DNA of 64,000 nt from CAMCYM01 sp964405405 (GTDB taxonomy: Bacteria; Bacteroidota; Bacteroidia; Flavobacteriales_D; Sanyastnellaceae). The position numbers were made by a program, and so were the translations under genes. The stretch is from the NCBI GenBank assembly GCA_964405405.1, contig CAYONT010000002.1:81152-145151 (forward strand), written 5' to 3'. The notes beneath the pieces were generated by a model, which saw only the letters and a program-made list of their open reading frames with translations, searched no databases and was not told where the DNA came from. This document shows, piece after piece, positions 43,473-52,991 of this stretch. The first letter of the stretch is position 1; every line of letters starts with the position of its first letter.

Positions 43473-44710
43473 TGGAAGGCGCCGTCGCCGGTGCACCCTT
43501 GTCTGGAAAGCGGATCCTGTTGGGAGTCACCGGCAGCATTGCCGCGTACAAAGCTGCTCTGCTGGTAAGAGAACTCATTCGAGCCGGGGCCAAGGTTCGC
43601 GTGGTCATGACGGCGGGCGCAACAGAGTTTATCACTCCGCTCACCTTGGCTACCCTTTCCGGGCATCCCGTACACAGTGACTTCACTGAGAATCAAGAAG
43701 CAGGAACCTGGACCAACCACGTCGATTTGGGATTGTGGGGAGACCTGATTTTGGTGGCCCCCGCAACTGCCCATACCCTTGGAGCCATGGTATCTGGACA
43801 TTGCGACAACCTGCTTCAAGCGGTTTTGCTCAGTGCACGCTGTCCTGTGGTCGTCGCGCCAGCCATGGATTTGGACATGTATGCCCACCCTGCCACCCAA
43901 GAAAACTTGCGGGTCCTCAGGGAGCGTGGGGTGCATATCGTGGAGCCCGGGACGGGCTTCTTGGCCAGTGGATTGGAGGGCAAAGGACGAATGGAGGAAC
44001 CCGAAACCATCGTGCATTGGGTCACGGATTTTTTTGAAGGGAGTGCCCCCATGGCGGGCATGGAAGTGGTGCTTACTGCTGGACCCACCCATGAACCCAT
44101 TGATACGGTTCGTTTCATCGGGAACCACAGCACCGGTAAAATGGGCTACGCCATTGCACGGGCCTTGGTGGGAGTTGGGGCCAGGGTCCACCTGGTCTCT
44201 GGCCCAACGGGACTTGACATCCCAGATGGTTTGGCCTCCTTTCACCGCATTCAATCGGCTGCAGAATTGGGAGACAAGGTCGCTGTTCTTTGGCCCCAAT
44301 GCCATGTGGGCATCGCATGTGCCGCCGTTGCCGATGTTCGCCCAGCCCTGCGCCATGACCGAAAGTGGAAACGAGGTGAATTGCCTGCTGCCATTCCGCT
44401 CGAGCCCACCACCGATGTCTTGGCCGCGATGGGGACCACCAAGAAACCGCATCAATACCTCATGGGATTTGCGCTCGAGGATGACGAAGGAATGGCTCGC
44501 GCTCGAGAAAAAATGATCAGGAAGCAATGTGATGCCATCGTACTCAACACCCTCTTAACCGACGGTGCTGGATTTGGTACCGACACCAATGAAGTTGTGG
44601 TACTAACCCAAGGGGGAGATTCACATACATTTGGACTTAAATCAAAGAACTTAATCGCCTCGGAGCTCGTATCCTTCCTGGTAGATGCGCTTCAAAATCA
44701 ACGGAAATGA
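43472..44710 (+). CDS. coaBC: Bifunctional phosphopantothenoylcysteine synthetase/decarboxylase
   Basis: A 412-residue enzyme for two successive steps of coenzyme A synthesis. The N-terminal flavoprotein decarboxylase half (1-190) shows ILLGVTGSIAAYKAALLVRELIRAGAKVRVVMT, NHVDLGLWGDLILVAPATAHTLGAMVSGHCDNLLQAVLLSARCPVVVAPAMDLDM. The C-terminal ligase half shows GMEVVLTAGPTHEPIDTVRFIGNHSTGKMGYAIARAL, VAVLWPQCHVGIACAAVADVRP and ATTDVLA-like PTTDVLAAMG followed by GFALEDD. Overlaps rpoZ by one base and DUF4835 by four bases. Confidence 0.96.
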   Translation: MEGAVAGAPLSGKRILLGVTGSIAAYKAALLVRELIRAGAKVRVVMTAGATEFITPLTLATLSGHPVHSDFTENQEAGTWTNHVDLGLWGDLILVAPATAHTLGAMVSGHCDNLLQAVLLSARCPVVVAPAMDLDMYAHPATQENLRVLRERGVHIVEPGTGFLASGLEGKGRMEEPETIVHWVTDFFEGSAPMAGMEVVLTAGPTHEPIDTVRFIGNHSTGKMGYAIARALVGVGARVHLVSGPTGLDIPDGLASFHRIQSAAELGDKVAVLWPQCHVGIACAAVADVRPALRHDRKWKRGELPAAIPLEPTTDVLAAMGTTKKPHQYLMGFALEDDEGMARAREKMIRKQCDAIVLNTLLTDGAGFGTDTNEVVVLTQGGDSHTFGLKSKNLIASELVSFLVDALQNQRK

Positions 44711-45615
44711 CGATTCCACGTTTCATCCCTTGGGTCCTGATATTCTCTGGCATCGGGGCCTTTCATCCCCTGATGGCCCAAGAACTCAATTGTCAGATTT
44801 CCGTGATTTCTCCTCAAATCGCCAACGTAGAGGGTTCCATATTTGAATCACTGGAGGATGCTATTCAGGAATTCATGAACGGAAGGCGTTGGACAAATGA
44901 TGACTTCCGCTTGGAAGAACGGATCGAATGCACGATGCAGATCACCATCTCCGAGGCTCCCTCTGCAACCAGTTTCAAGGGAACGCTGCAGGTTCAAAGC
45001 TCCAGACCGGTTTATAATTCTGATTACAAAACACCACTCTTGTTGGTAAATGATGGGGACTTTGAGTTCATCTGGGACGGAAGTTCAACCATTCAATTCA
45101 GCTTGGACCAGCATCGGGACAACCTCTCCTCCGTTCTCGCTTACTACGCGTACATGATCCTGGGGATGGACTACGATTCCATGGCATTGGAAGGTGGAAC
45201 GGATCATTACTTAAAAGCCCAAACCATCGTGGCCAATGCGCAGAGTGCAGGCAACCTGGGCTGGAAAGCTAGTCAAGGACAACAAAATCGCTATTGGTTG
45301 GTCGAGAACATGTTGTCACAAACCTTCAGGCCTGTTCGCAACTGTCTTTACAATTACCACAGGTTGGGTTTGGACCGACTTTATGACGACGTGGAACGCG
45401 GTCGACTCACCATGGCCGATGCCTTGATTGAGATGCGCAATACCCACAGAATCAGACCTTCATCTTACAACCTTCAGCTTTTCTTCCTTGCGAAGGTGGA
45501 TGAAATTCTCAAAGTATTCACTCCGGCACCAGAGGCCGAACGTGCCCGCTTGCTTCCGGTCCTCAAACAAATGGACCCCGGGAACATCAACAAGTACGAC
45601 AACGCCTTGGGTTGA
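44707..45615 (+). CDS. DUF4835 family protein, secreted
   Basis: A 302-residue protein with an N-terminal signal peptide (IPWVLIFSGIGAFHPLMAQ, cleavage likely after AQ). ELNCQISVISPQI, SLEDAIQEFMNGRRWTND, FKGTLQVQSSRPVYNSDYKTPLLLVNDGDFEF and LAYYAYMILGMDYDSMALEGGTDHYLKAQTIVANAQ are the recurrent stretches of DUF4835, a family confined to Bacteroidota and of unknown function. It lies between coaBC (4-base overlap) and recN (6-base gap), the same context as in many relatives, and has probably an envelope role, in keeping with bamD in the operon. Confidence 0.9.
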   Translation: MTIPRFIPWVLIFSGIGAFHPLMAQELNCQISVISPQIANVEGSIFESLEDAIQEFMNGRRWTNDDFRLEERIECTMQITISEAPSATSFKGTLQVQSSRPVYNSDYKTPLLLVNDGDFEFIWDGSSTIQFSLDQHRDNLSSVLAYYAYMILGMDYDSMALEGGTDHYLKAQTIVANAQSAGNLGWKASQGQQNRYWLVENMLSQTFRPVRNCLYNYHRLGLDRLYDDVERGRLTMADALIEMRNTHRIRPSSYNLQLFFLAKVDEILKVFTPAPEAERARLLPVLKQMDPGNINKYDNALG

Positions 45616-45621
45616 TCCATC

Positions 45622-47307
45622 ATGTTGCGCATCTTGGAAGTGCATCAGTATGCACTTATTGAACACTTGCGTGTCGAGTGGCAAAGTGGATTGACCACGC
45701 TAACTGGAGAAACGGGGTCAGGAAAGTCCATCTTACTCGGGGCTTTGGGATTGGCTTTGGGAGAACGTGCAGACGTTTCTAGCATTCGCAAAGGGGCCGA
45801 AAAATGCTGGGTAGAAGCCGTGTTTGATTTGACTCCACGGTCCCATTCGTGGCTAGAGCAACGAGGCTTGGATGTGTTTGAAGAAATCACCATCCGCCGC
45901 GAACTAGGATCACAAGGTCGATCGCGTGCTTTTGTAAACGACACACCGGTCAATCTGAGCGATTTGCGGGAACTAGCGGGTCAATTGGTCGATTTACACG
46001 GACAAGATGACACCAGGGCATTGTTGGACCGGGAACGCCGATTGGATTGGATTGATGGCCGACTCGAGCAACCTGACGTGATTGAAGCCTACCGAATCGC
46101 ATGGGATGCCTTTGGAAAGGCACAGCGTGACCTGGACCAACTGCACCAGGAATGGGGAGGAATCGACCCTGATTATCTTCAATTCCAACTGGCCGAATTG
46201 GATACACTGCAGGTAGCGGATCAAGATTGGGAGGCACTCGAAAACAAGCGATCTACACTTCTTCACGCGGATGGAATTCGGAGTGCGTTGCTCTTGGCAT
46301 GGCAATCCTTGGGCGGAGGTAACGATGGCGAACCGGATGTCCTCAGCCTGCTCAAATCTGTTGAGAAGCAACTGGGGGCGGCTTCTTCCTTGCTTCCTCG
46401 GCTGGAGCAAATTCACACCGAAGTGAACGAAGCATTGACTGAACTCAAGGAGGTGGGACGTGAAATCGCCCGTGAAGCCGATGCTGTTCAGGAAGATCCG
46501 GAATCGCTCGCCCGTTTGCACCTCCAATTCGATGAACTTCAGCGCTTGATGGCGAAACACCGTTGCCAGGCTGTTTCTGATTTGGTCGCCTTTCACCGCC
46601 AGCTGCGCATGCAATGGGACCGTTGGTGTGAATCTGCCGCGCTTCGGGAAGAGGCGATTGTGCGACTGAAGGAGTGTCAAGAAACACTGCAGAAGGAATC
46701 CCAAGTTTTGACAAAACTTCGCATGAAAGCGGGGGAAGACCTAGCTGCAGCCATTGCAACCACCCTGAAGAGCCTTCACATGCCCCATGCTCGGTTGGTT
46801 TTTCAATGGAAATCGAAGAACACTTGGGATGCCTGGGGCATCGATGATGTCGACTGGCTGTTCAGCGCCAATCCCGGAAGCCCTCCCCTGCCCTTGCATC
46901 TGGTTGCGTCGGGTGGAGAACGGAGCCGATTGATGCTGGCCATCAAATCGGTGGTAGAGAGCGGAAGGGGGGTTCCGACCATTGTCTTGGACGAGATTGA
47001 CACAGGCGTTTCGGGCCAAGTCGCGGAGAAAATGGCGCGTACCATGCAACACATGGCCATTTCCCGCCAAGTCCTTGCCATCACCCACCTCCCCCAGGTT
47101 GCCGCAGCAGGCCATCAGCAATGGGAAGTGGCCAAATTCGAATCGGCAGGCTCAACCACCACCCAACTGATTCCATTGACTGCCTCCTCAAGGGTGCAAG
47201 CCATCGCCAGAATGCTCAGCGGTGCTGAGGTCAGCGAAGCCGCAACACAGCATGCACAAAGCTTGCTGGACGCCCTCCGGTCAGAAACTCCAATCCAATC
47301 CCACTGA
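45622..47307 (+). CDS. recN: DNA repair protein RecN
   Basis: A 561-residue SMC-like ATPase used in double-strand break repair. Walker A is GETGSGKS (residues 29-36) after the usual MLRILEVHQYALIEHLRVEW start; RRELGSQGRSRAFVNDTPVNLSDLRELAGQLVDLHGQDD is the RecN-specific N-terminal part; a coiled coil of about 200-330 residues follows; and ASGGERSRLMLAIKSVVES with VLDEIDTGVSGQVAEKM forms the signature and Walker B. Start 45622 is used. The 3' end overlaps the convergent TonB-receptor gene by 27 bases. Confidence 0.95.
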   Translation: MLRILEVHQYALIEHLRVEWQSGLTTLTGETGSGKSILLGALGLALGERADVSSIRKGAEKCWVEAVFDLTPRSHSWLEQRGLDVFEEITIRRELGSQGRSRAFVNDTPVNLSDLRELAGQLVDLHGQDDTRALLDRERRLDWIDGRLEQPDVIEAYRIAWDAFGKAQRDLDQLHQEWGGIDPDYLQFQLAELDTLQVADQDWEALENKRSTLLHADGIRSALLLAWQSLGGGNDGEPDVLSLLKSVEKQLGAASSLLPRLEQIHTEVNEALTELKEVGREIAREADAVQEDPESLARLHLQFDELQRLMAKHRCQAVSDLVAFHRQLRMQWDRWCESAALREEAIVRLKECQETLQKESQVLTKLRMKAGEDLAAAIATTLKSLHMPHARLVFQWKSKNTWDAWGIDDVDWLFSANPGSPPLPLHLVASGGERSRLMLAIKSVVESGRGVPTIVLDEIDTGVSGQVAEKMARTMQHMAISRQVLAITHLPQVAAAGHQQWEVAKFESAGSTTTQLIPLTASSRVQAIARMLSGAEVSEAATQHAQSLLDALRSETPIQSH

Positions 47308-49629
47308 AGGGAGGAAGGGGAGCTGATCCACCCGCTCTCCTGTGATTCGGTTGATGTAGAAGACGTTCCTTCTGCTGTAAGCATTTGTTACCCCCACAGA
47401 CAAAGACAGGGTTTGGTTATCAGTGGGATGGAAATCTCTCCGCAGACTCAAATCCAAACGATGGTAAGCAGGCAATCTTCCCTCATTGAGACCTGCAAAC
47501 TGCAATCCTAATTCGGGGCTGTTCGCGAGGATGTAGTCAGAACCGATCCCATCAGCTACGTTGGGTGGTTGATAATATCCCTGCGTTTGGGTGAACGGCA
47601 ACCCCGACCCCAAATTCCATCGGGCAGAAACTTCCCAAAGCCCATCCTTGCCCAAACCCTGAGATGCAACCAGATTGACGTTGTGGGTTCGGTCAAATAC
47701 CGGATCATACCATCTGAATCCATCCCAACGATCCACATTCGCAATGCCATAAACCAACCAGAGGTAAGTGAACCGATTCTCATACTTGAGAACAATGTCC
47801 GCACCCACCGCATAACCCGTTTCCACGATGAAGTCCTTTCGTAGTAGGGCCGGGACGTCTGAATTTTCAGCATTGTCCTCAAAGAGCTTGTTCCGATTGG
47901 GATTTGTCAACTGCGTAAAATCCTTCAAAAACCCTTCCACATTCAGGTTGAAATGTTCGGTCAAATCATACTCAAACCCCATGATCAAGTGGTTTGCTGT
48001 TTGCAGCGAGTGCCTGACTTCGCGGATGTCTCCGTTGGGGGTTGTCAAGTCTCTTTGCAAGTTGCTGGGTCCGGACAGGAAACCGTAAAAGAGATTGACC
48101 ACGTCCCGGTCTGAATTGGAACTGATGATGTTCTGGGAGTAGATTCCTGCTGCCAACTTGAGCCGGAGCCGCTCGTTCCACTTGTATTTGATTCCCAAGC
48201 GGGGTTCGGGCCGGAACTTCGCAAGCGAGCTGTAATACTGAAGGCGGAAGCTGGGTTGAACGATCCAACGGTCTCGGTGGATTCGGTAATCCACATAGGC
48301 TCCAAATTCCGTGGTGTTTTCCTCCTGCTCCACCCCTACCCCCAACAAGTTGAAGGTGCGAAAGTCCGTGCGAAGCCCGACCACTTCCATTCCATACTGA
48401 ACATCATCTTCGCCCAAAATGTACTTGAAGTCCAATCCAAAGTTGAATCCGTTGACCGTACTGTACCGATCGGGCACACCCTCCTCTTGCAACGCGATGT
48501 CATAACGACTTGCGGCAAAATGTCCATTCATCAAGATGGCAGACCCACTCGGCACCACAACAAAGTTTCCGCCCCCACCGATATTCGTCCACCCCAATCG
48601 AGAAAGCGCTTGGTAGCTTACCTGGTCGTTGAAAGAGAATCCGAAAAGACTGAATTTGCTGCCTCCGCCCCCGGAGAAACTAACCTTGCCATATCCGTCG
48701 GTGAAATTGAACGGAAGCCCTTGACCATCTCTGTTCACGTAATCATACAAAACCTTGGATGTTTGCTCCAGGTAGCTGTGCTTGAGTGAGAGGATGTATG
48801 AAATTCCAGTACCCTCGCTGTTGAGACGCATCAAAGGACCCTCTACCAACAGTTTGGCGCCAAAAGGGCTTGCACCAATTTTTCCAGTCAACATTTGTTT
48901 GTTCCCATCCCGGGTAGTGATGTCCATGACTGAGGAGATCCTTCCACCGAATTTGGCGGAGAAGGCTCCCGTGTACACGTCTGCATTGGAGACCACATCC
49001 GAATCAAACACACTGAACAAACCAATGCTGTGAAAGGCATTGTACACAATCATTCCATCCAACAAAACCTTGTTCTGGATGGGTGAACCGCCCCGGATGT
49101 ACAACTGCCCACCCTGGTCACCTGTCGAGACAAAACCAGGCAAAACCTGCAGTGCTTGCACCAAATCCGGTTGGCCTCCAAAACTGGGAATCCGCTTCAA
49201 ATCTGAAGGTCGGATGGTTTCAATGGACATGTTGACATTGCGCTCTTGCTGGTCTCGGTCGGTAGATACTTCAGCAGCCCCCAATGCAATCACCTTGGAT
49301 TCCAACATGAAATTCCGCGTGAGAATCTTGCCGTCCAGTATGTCAATTTCTCCGGAGGCGGGCTCATACTCCAACCCAGAGACGATAAGCTGGTATCGAC
49401 CTGCTGGAACCTTGCTTATGCTGTAGTATCCATCGATGTCACTCATGACACCATGGGGGGTGCCTTCCAGGAAAACACTGGTGAACATGACTGGTTCACC
49501 GGTCTTCGCATCCCGCAAGAAGCCCTTCACGGTGCCTTGTGCCCAAGTAGCTCCGGGGATGACAAAACCAATGAACAACATCCAACGCACAAAGCGCATG
49601 ATGGCAAACCCTGACCTGAAATCTTGCAT
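47281..49629 (-). CDS. TonB-dependent outer-membrane receptor
   Basis: A 782-residue outer-membrane receptor. After a signal peptide ending ATWAQ, residues about 32-115 form a carboxypeptidase-regulatory-like domain (GTVKGFLRDAKTGEPVMFTSVFLEGTPHGVMSDIDGYYSISKVPAGRYQLIVSGLEYEP) typical of Bacteroidota receptors. The plug (VNMSIETIRPSDLKRIPSFGGQPDLVQALQVLPGFVSTGDQGGQLYIRGGSPIQNKVLLDGM) and a 22-strand-type barrel with final Phe (GLDWSF) follow. No SusD partner is adjacent, so a cargo cannot be assigned. ATG at 49629 is preferred because TAAATTCG (near -7) lies six bases upstream; an in-frame Met at 49599 also gives a signal peptide. Confidence 0.92.
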   Translation of the reverse strand: MQDFRSGFAIMRFVRWMLFIGFVIPGATWAQGTVKGFLRDAKTGEPVMFTSVFLEGTPHGVMSDIDGYYSISKVPAGRYQLIVSGLEYEPASGEIDILDGKILTRNFMLESKVIALGAAEVSTDRDQQERNVNMSIETIRPSDLKRIPSFGGQPDLVQALQVLPGFVSTGDQGGQLYIRGGSPIQNKVLLDGMIVYNAFHSIGLFSVFDSDVVSNADVYTGAFSAKFGGRISSVMDITTRDGNKQMLTGKIGASPFGAKLLVEGPLMRLNSEGTGISYILSLKHSYLEQTSKVLYDYVNRDGQGLPFNFTDGYGKVSFSGGGGSKFSLFGFSFNDQVSYQALSRLGWTNIGGGGNFVVVPSGSAILMNGHFAASRYDIALQEEGVPDRYSTVNGFNFGLDFKYILGEDDVQYGMEVVGLRTDFRTFNLLGVGVEQEENTTEFGAYVDYRIHRDRWIVQPSFRLQYYSSLAKFRPEPRLGIKYKWNERLRLKLAAGIYSQNIISSNSDRDVVNLFYGFLSGPSNLQRDLTTPNGDIREVRHSLQTANHLIMGFEYDLTEHFNLNVEGFLKDFTQLTNPNRNKLFEDNAENSDVPALLRKDFIVETGYAVGADIVLKYENRFTYLWLVYGIANVDRWDGFRWYDPVFDRTHNVNLVASQGLGKDGLWEVSARWNLGSGLPFTQTQGYYQPPNVADGIGSDYILANSPELGLQFAGLNEGRLPAYHRLDLSLRRDFHPTDNQTLSLSVGVTNAYSRRNVFYINRITGERVDQLPFLPSVGLDWSF

Positions 49630-49761
49630 GGTTCGCGAATTTAGCGTGAACGCCAGCAGGTTTTGCGGGGGGGCACCGGATGGGAACCATATTTTTCACA
49701 GGCATCCCTTATCTTCGGCATGCGATTTGTCTATCCGAACCGTAAGAAATCTCAGGAAGTC

Positions 49762-50523
49762 ATGAAGAATTGGTTCTTTGCCACAGGGCTCATGCTCACG
49801 CTTTTCGCGCAGACATTGATGGGGGTTGCCCAAGACGAGAAGCCCTTGATTCCAGAAAGTGTCTACGATGAGATGTTGATGTGGATGGTCGATGGCAAGT
49901 ACGAGAAGGTGCTCTACAAGGCCATTCGATACACGGAGGAAGAAGCAACATCCAAAGAACCTCGTCCCTATGTATTCATGGCAGAGGCCTATTTCCGGAT
50001 TTCACAAAGTGACGATGCCGTGCTCAAGGCGAAGTATCCCAATGCGCTGAAGGATGCTTTGAAGTATGCCGTCAAATTTCGAAAGAAAGACAAAGACGAC
50101 CAATACTTCGCGCAATACATGGAGTTCATCAACGCACTTCGCAGGGCAGCCATGAACGAAGCAGAAGCCATGGTCGACGAGGAGAAATTTGCCAAAGCGA
50201 AAGGCATGTACAAGTACTTGTACGACTTGGATGTTGAGGATCCGGGTGCTTGGATCATGTATGGATCGGTCCTATGGAAAGCAAAAGCAACCCGGGACGC
50301 TCAAGAAGCATGGGCCGTCGCAGAGAAGTTGCTCACCGAGCAAGGAGGAAAGGGCCTGCAGCCCATTCAGCTGGATTTGCTGAAGTATGCCATCATCTAC
50401 ACAGCGGAGCAATTGGAGGCCGCAGGGGACAATGCAGGAGCGCTGCGTTGGGTCCAGTTGGCTGGGCCGCTCTTTGACAAAGACAAAGAATTCGTGGCTG
50501 TCAAGCGTGCCATTGGTGGTTAA
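49762..50523 (+). CDS. Hypothetical secreted TPR-like protein
   Basis: The 253-residue product begins with an apparent signal peptide (KNWFFATGLMLTLFAQTLMGVAQ), likely cleaved after AQ. The mature part is helical and rich in Lys, Glu, Ala and Tyr: VYDEMLMWMVDGKYEKVLYKAIRYTEEEATSKEPRPYVFMAEAYFRISQSDDAVLKAKYPNALKDALKYAVKFRKKDKDD and VDEEKFAKAKGMYKYLYDLDVEDPGAWIMYGSVLWKAKATRDAQEAWAVAEKLL have TPR-type spacing of A/Y/G positions. No specific family was recognised. An in-frame ATG at 49720 lies just after TATCTTCG (near -7, 49710-49717), so the start could be there. Alone on the plus strand between minus genes. Confidence 0.72.
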   Translation: MKNWFFATGLMLTLFAQTLMGVAQDEKPLIPESVYDEMLMWMVDGKYEKVLYKAIRYTEEEATSKEPRPYVFMAEAYFRISQSDDAVLKAKYPNALKDALKYAVKFRKKDKDDQYFAQYMEFINALRRAAMNEAEAMVDEEKFAKAKGMYKYLYDLDVEDPGAWIMYGSVLWKAKATRDAQEAWAVAEKLLTEQGGKGLQPIQLDLLKYAIIYTAEQLEAAGDNAGALRWVQLAGPLFDKDKEFVAVKRAIGG

Positions 50524-50538
50524 ACAAAGACCGAAGGT

Positions 50539-51705
50539 TCAAGCCACAGGTGATTCGATGCCCGCTGCGCGATAAGCCGTACGCAACACTTCAGCTTCCT
50601 TGTCCCAGTGCAATTCGGAGGCAGCAACTTCTAGGCCTCTTTGGTAGTTTCCTGGGGGCTTGGATAAAATGGTTCGAATGCCGTTTGCCCAACCCGAGGG
50701 TGTATCTTCCAAAACGACCTCCCCAACTCCATATCCCATGACCAGCGATTTGCAGTCTGGTAACTCATTGGTCAACACGGGAACGCCCGCTTGGATGTAC
50801 TCGAACAACTTGTTGGGAAGGCAGTACAGATAACTCAGGCAAACAGGGGCAACGGAAACCAGTCCCACATCTGCGGTCCGTGTCCAAGACAAAACTGAAT
50901 CGTAAGGAACCGCAGGCATGTAGTGTACATTCGAACGACTACCTACCGCTTCATCAACCAAAGGTTGAAGAGGACCGTAGCCCATGAAAACCAGATGGAT
51001 GTTCTCTTGCAGGAGGAGTGATGCTGCCTGAATGCAAGTCTCCAAGCCCCTGTTGTATGTGAAAGCGCCCTGGTAGAGTACAATGCGTGAATCCTCAGGC
51101 AATCCAAAGTGTGTCTGAAATCCGGAAACGGAAGGATGACCTAACCGTCCTTGTGGCGCGTGGGGAACGTTGCGCACCATAAAAATGCTCCCCATCCCTG
51201 AACCTTGGTACTTGTCCTGGTAGTACTGCAGGATGGAAGGACTAACGACGAGGGTTACCGCTGCATGGCGGATGAACCGATGCTCCAACCAGCTGATGGT
51301 CCTCCGCATCCAACGAGGTTGAGCATTGCGTTCAGATTCGAGTTCATGGCAATCGTAAACCAATCGGAGCTGAGGGTTCCGGAACAGAGCGGCTACGCCG
51401 ATCACGAAGGTCTCTATGTCATTGCAATGCCAAGCATCTGCGCCAGCATGCCGGTGCATCACGCGCACAGTCCATTCAAACCACTTCACCATGCCACCAA
51501 ATTTGCCCCCGGGCAAACGGCGACTCCAAAGCTTGAGCCGAAAAACCTGTACGCCATCCTCCCCACGCTGTTTCTCGGGCAGTCCAGGCCGCCAAAGCGC
51601 CAAAACTTGCACTTCATGGCCCGACTCGTGTAGCGTTCGGGCGATCTTCAGCACGCGGTTATCACGGGTGAAATCATTCAAAACGAGTACATTGATCTTG
51701 CTCAT
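50539..51705 (-). CDS. Glycosyltransferase family 4/1 type (second copy)
   Basis: A 388-residue GT-B enzyme similar in layout to that at 9671-10807. SKINVLVLNDFTRDNRVLKIARTLHESGHEVQVLALW opens the N-terminal domain, ADAWHCNDIETFVIGVAALFRNPQLRLVYDCHELESE is an acceptor loop, and RIVLYQGAFTYNRGLETCIQAASLLLQENIHLVFMGYGPL plus YCLPNKLFEYIQAGVPVLTNELPDCKSLV are the donor-binding half with the E-x7-E-like acidic residues. Start ATG 51705 overlaps the flippase stop (ATGA); the frame open to 51960 is discarded. It is the last gene of a three-gene polysaccharide operon (Gfo/Idh, flippase, transferase). Confidence 0.9.
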   Translation of the reverse strand: MSKINVLVLNDFTRDNRVLKIARTLHESGHEVQVLALWRPGLPEKQRGEDGVQVFRLKLWSRRLPGGKFGGMVKWFEWTVRVMHRHAGADAWHCNDIETFVIGVAALFRNPQLRLVYDCHELESERNAQPRWMRRTISWLEHRFIRHAAVTLVVSPSILQYYQDKYQGSGMGSIFMVRNVPHAPQGRLGHPSVSGFQTHFGLPEDSRIVLYQGAFTYNRGLETCIQAASLLLQENIHLVFMGYGPLQPLVDEAVGSRSNVHYMPAVPYDSVLSWTRTADVGLVSVAPVCLSYLYCLPNKLFEYIQAGVPVLTNELPDCKSLVMGYGVGEVVLEDTPSGWANGIRTILSKPPGNYQRGLEVAASELHWDKEAEVLRTAYRAAGIESPVA

Positions 51706-52991
51706 GTCAAGTGCTTTTCTGCCCGTTGAACCGTCCAAGCCATTTGGGCCAAACTGAGCAGGTAATAAAGGACCTTCGCCACCACAATCCCCCGCAATGG
51801 ATCCAGGTGATCTGGGCCGCCTGCTCCCATGCTTCCCAACCACCATCCCACCAACACAAACACCAAATGCAATCCATCCATCACAAAGATGGCCTTCGAC
51901 CTCCGCAATTTGTGCAAAATCCCGCCCAAGCCTGCCGTAATGAAATTCAAAGCGAACCATGGCGCCAGGATGCGCATCACGCCACGGGCCGGCTCCCAGT
52001 CAACACCAAAAATCCATCCCACCCAACCTTCCGGAACCGAATAAACCACCAATGAAACGGCACAAGCCACCCCGCCCATTCCCGCTGCAGCACGCCAGAA
52101 GGCCCGGCGCAGGGAGGTGGCGTCTGAGATTTGGCTGATGTGACGGTAAAAGACGGGGGCAAAGGCCTGGGAAATAACCGTCAAGGGCTGCAACACCATG
52201 CGGCGGGACAGGGCTACCAGACCCAGCACCCACAAATCCACCTGTGCAGCCAACAACACCACGTGAAGCCATTGAGCCAATCGATTGGTCAAACTCCCAA
52301 GCAAAATCCAGGTGGGGTAATCAGCATAGGCCAGAACCGCAGAACGCCATTCCTTCCAAGGCATACGCCACCAGCCATGGGAAACAGTGCCAAACCAGCG
52401 CCTCAAATAAGCCGTCCGAACCACCGTCCCAGCGGAGACTCCCCACACAAGCCCCCCGGGCGCAATGGGTGTTCCCGAAGCGAGCCATTTCACCGATTCC
52501 GTTGCCCAGGGACCGATGGCATTGGAGGCAGCGACCGTTCCTGTGCGGCCCAATCGAAGCCCCCAGTATTCCCAGAGTTTGGCCTGAGCGCTTGAGAAGG
52601 TCATCGCTCCAGCCAATGCGGCAAACACGGCAGCCCCCACCGACGAAAGCCCCAGTGGGGATCGCCATAGCCCCATGGTGGCCAGCCCTACGACGGAACC
52701 GAGCAATGAAACCCAGGCCGCAGCCCACATACCCGCGCGCAAGAGCGCCTGGGCCTTGACCTCCGACTCTGGCAGCATAACCGCCTGCTCCAACCGCAAC
52801 GTGGCGGCCGTCATACCCAGCGACAACACGAGCGCAAACCACTCCAAAAGGGCAAAATCATCCGGCCCGTATAGGCGCGTAAGGACCAATCCAGACAACA
52901 CCGATACCCCTTGCCCGGCGAGCGTTCCTCCCATGATTTGGCCTGTTTGGAACAGAATTCGCCGCAGGCCAGACGGGGCGTTCTCGGGCAT
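51702..52991 (-). CDS. Polysaccharide flippase (Wzx/MATE-like, MVF fold)
   Basis: A 429-residue polytopic inner-membrane protein with about twelve helices. The N-terminal LRRILFQTGQIMGGTLAGQGVSVLSGLVLTRLYGPDDFALLEWFALVLSLGMTAATLRLEQAVMLPESEVKAQALLR is typical of Wzx-like oligosaccharide flippases (polysaccharide biosynthesis protein family). RRMVLQPLTVISQAFAPVFYRHIS further on agrees. It probably moves undecaprenyl-linked glycan across the membrane. It contains two copies of the RTTTGGCCTR motif (52578 and 52937). Starts one base into the Gfo/Idh stop (TGATG) and ends overlapping the transferase ATG. Confidence 0.88.
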   Translation of the reverse strand: MPENAPSGLRRILFQTGQIMGGTLAGQGVSVLSGLVLTRLYGPDDFALLEWFALVLSLGMTAATLRLEQAVMLPESEVKAQALLRAGMWAAAWVSLLGSVVGLATMGLWRSPLGLSSVGAAVFAALAGAMTFSSAQAKLWEYWGLRLGRTGTVAASNAIGPWATESVKWLASGTPIAPGGLVWGVSAGTVVRTAYLRRWFGTVSHGWWRMPWKEWRSAVLAYADYPTWILLGSLTNRLAQWLHVVLLAAQVDLWVLGLVALSRRMVLQPLTVISQAFAPVFYRHISQISDATSLRRAFWRAAAGMGGVACAVSLVVYSVPEGWVGWIFGVDWEPARGVMRILAPWFALNFITAGLGGILHKLRRSKAIFVMDGLHLVFVLVGWWLGSMGAGGPDHLDPLRGIVVAKVLYYLLSLAQMAWTVQRAEKHLT

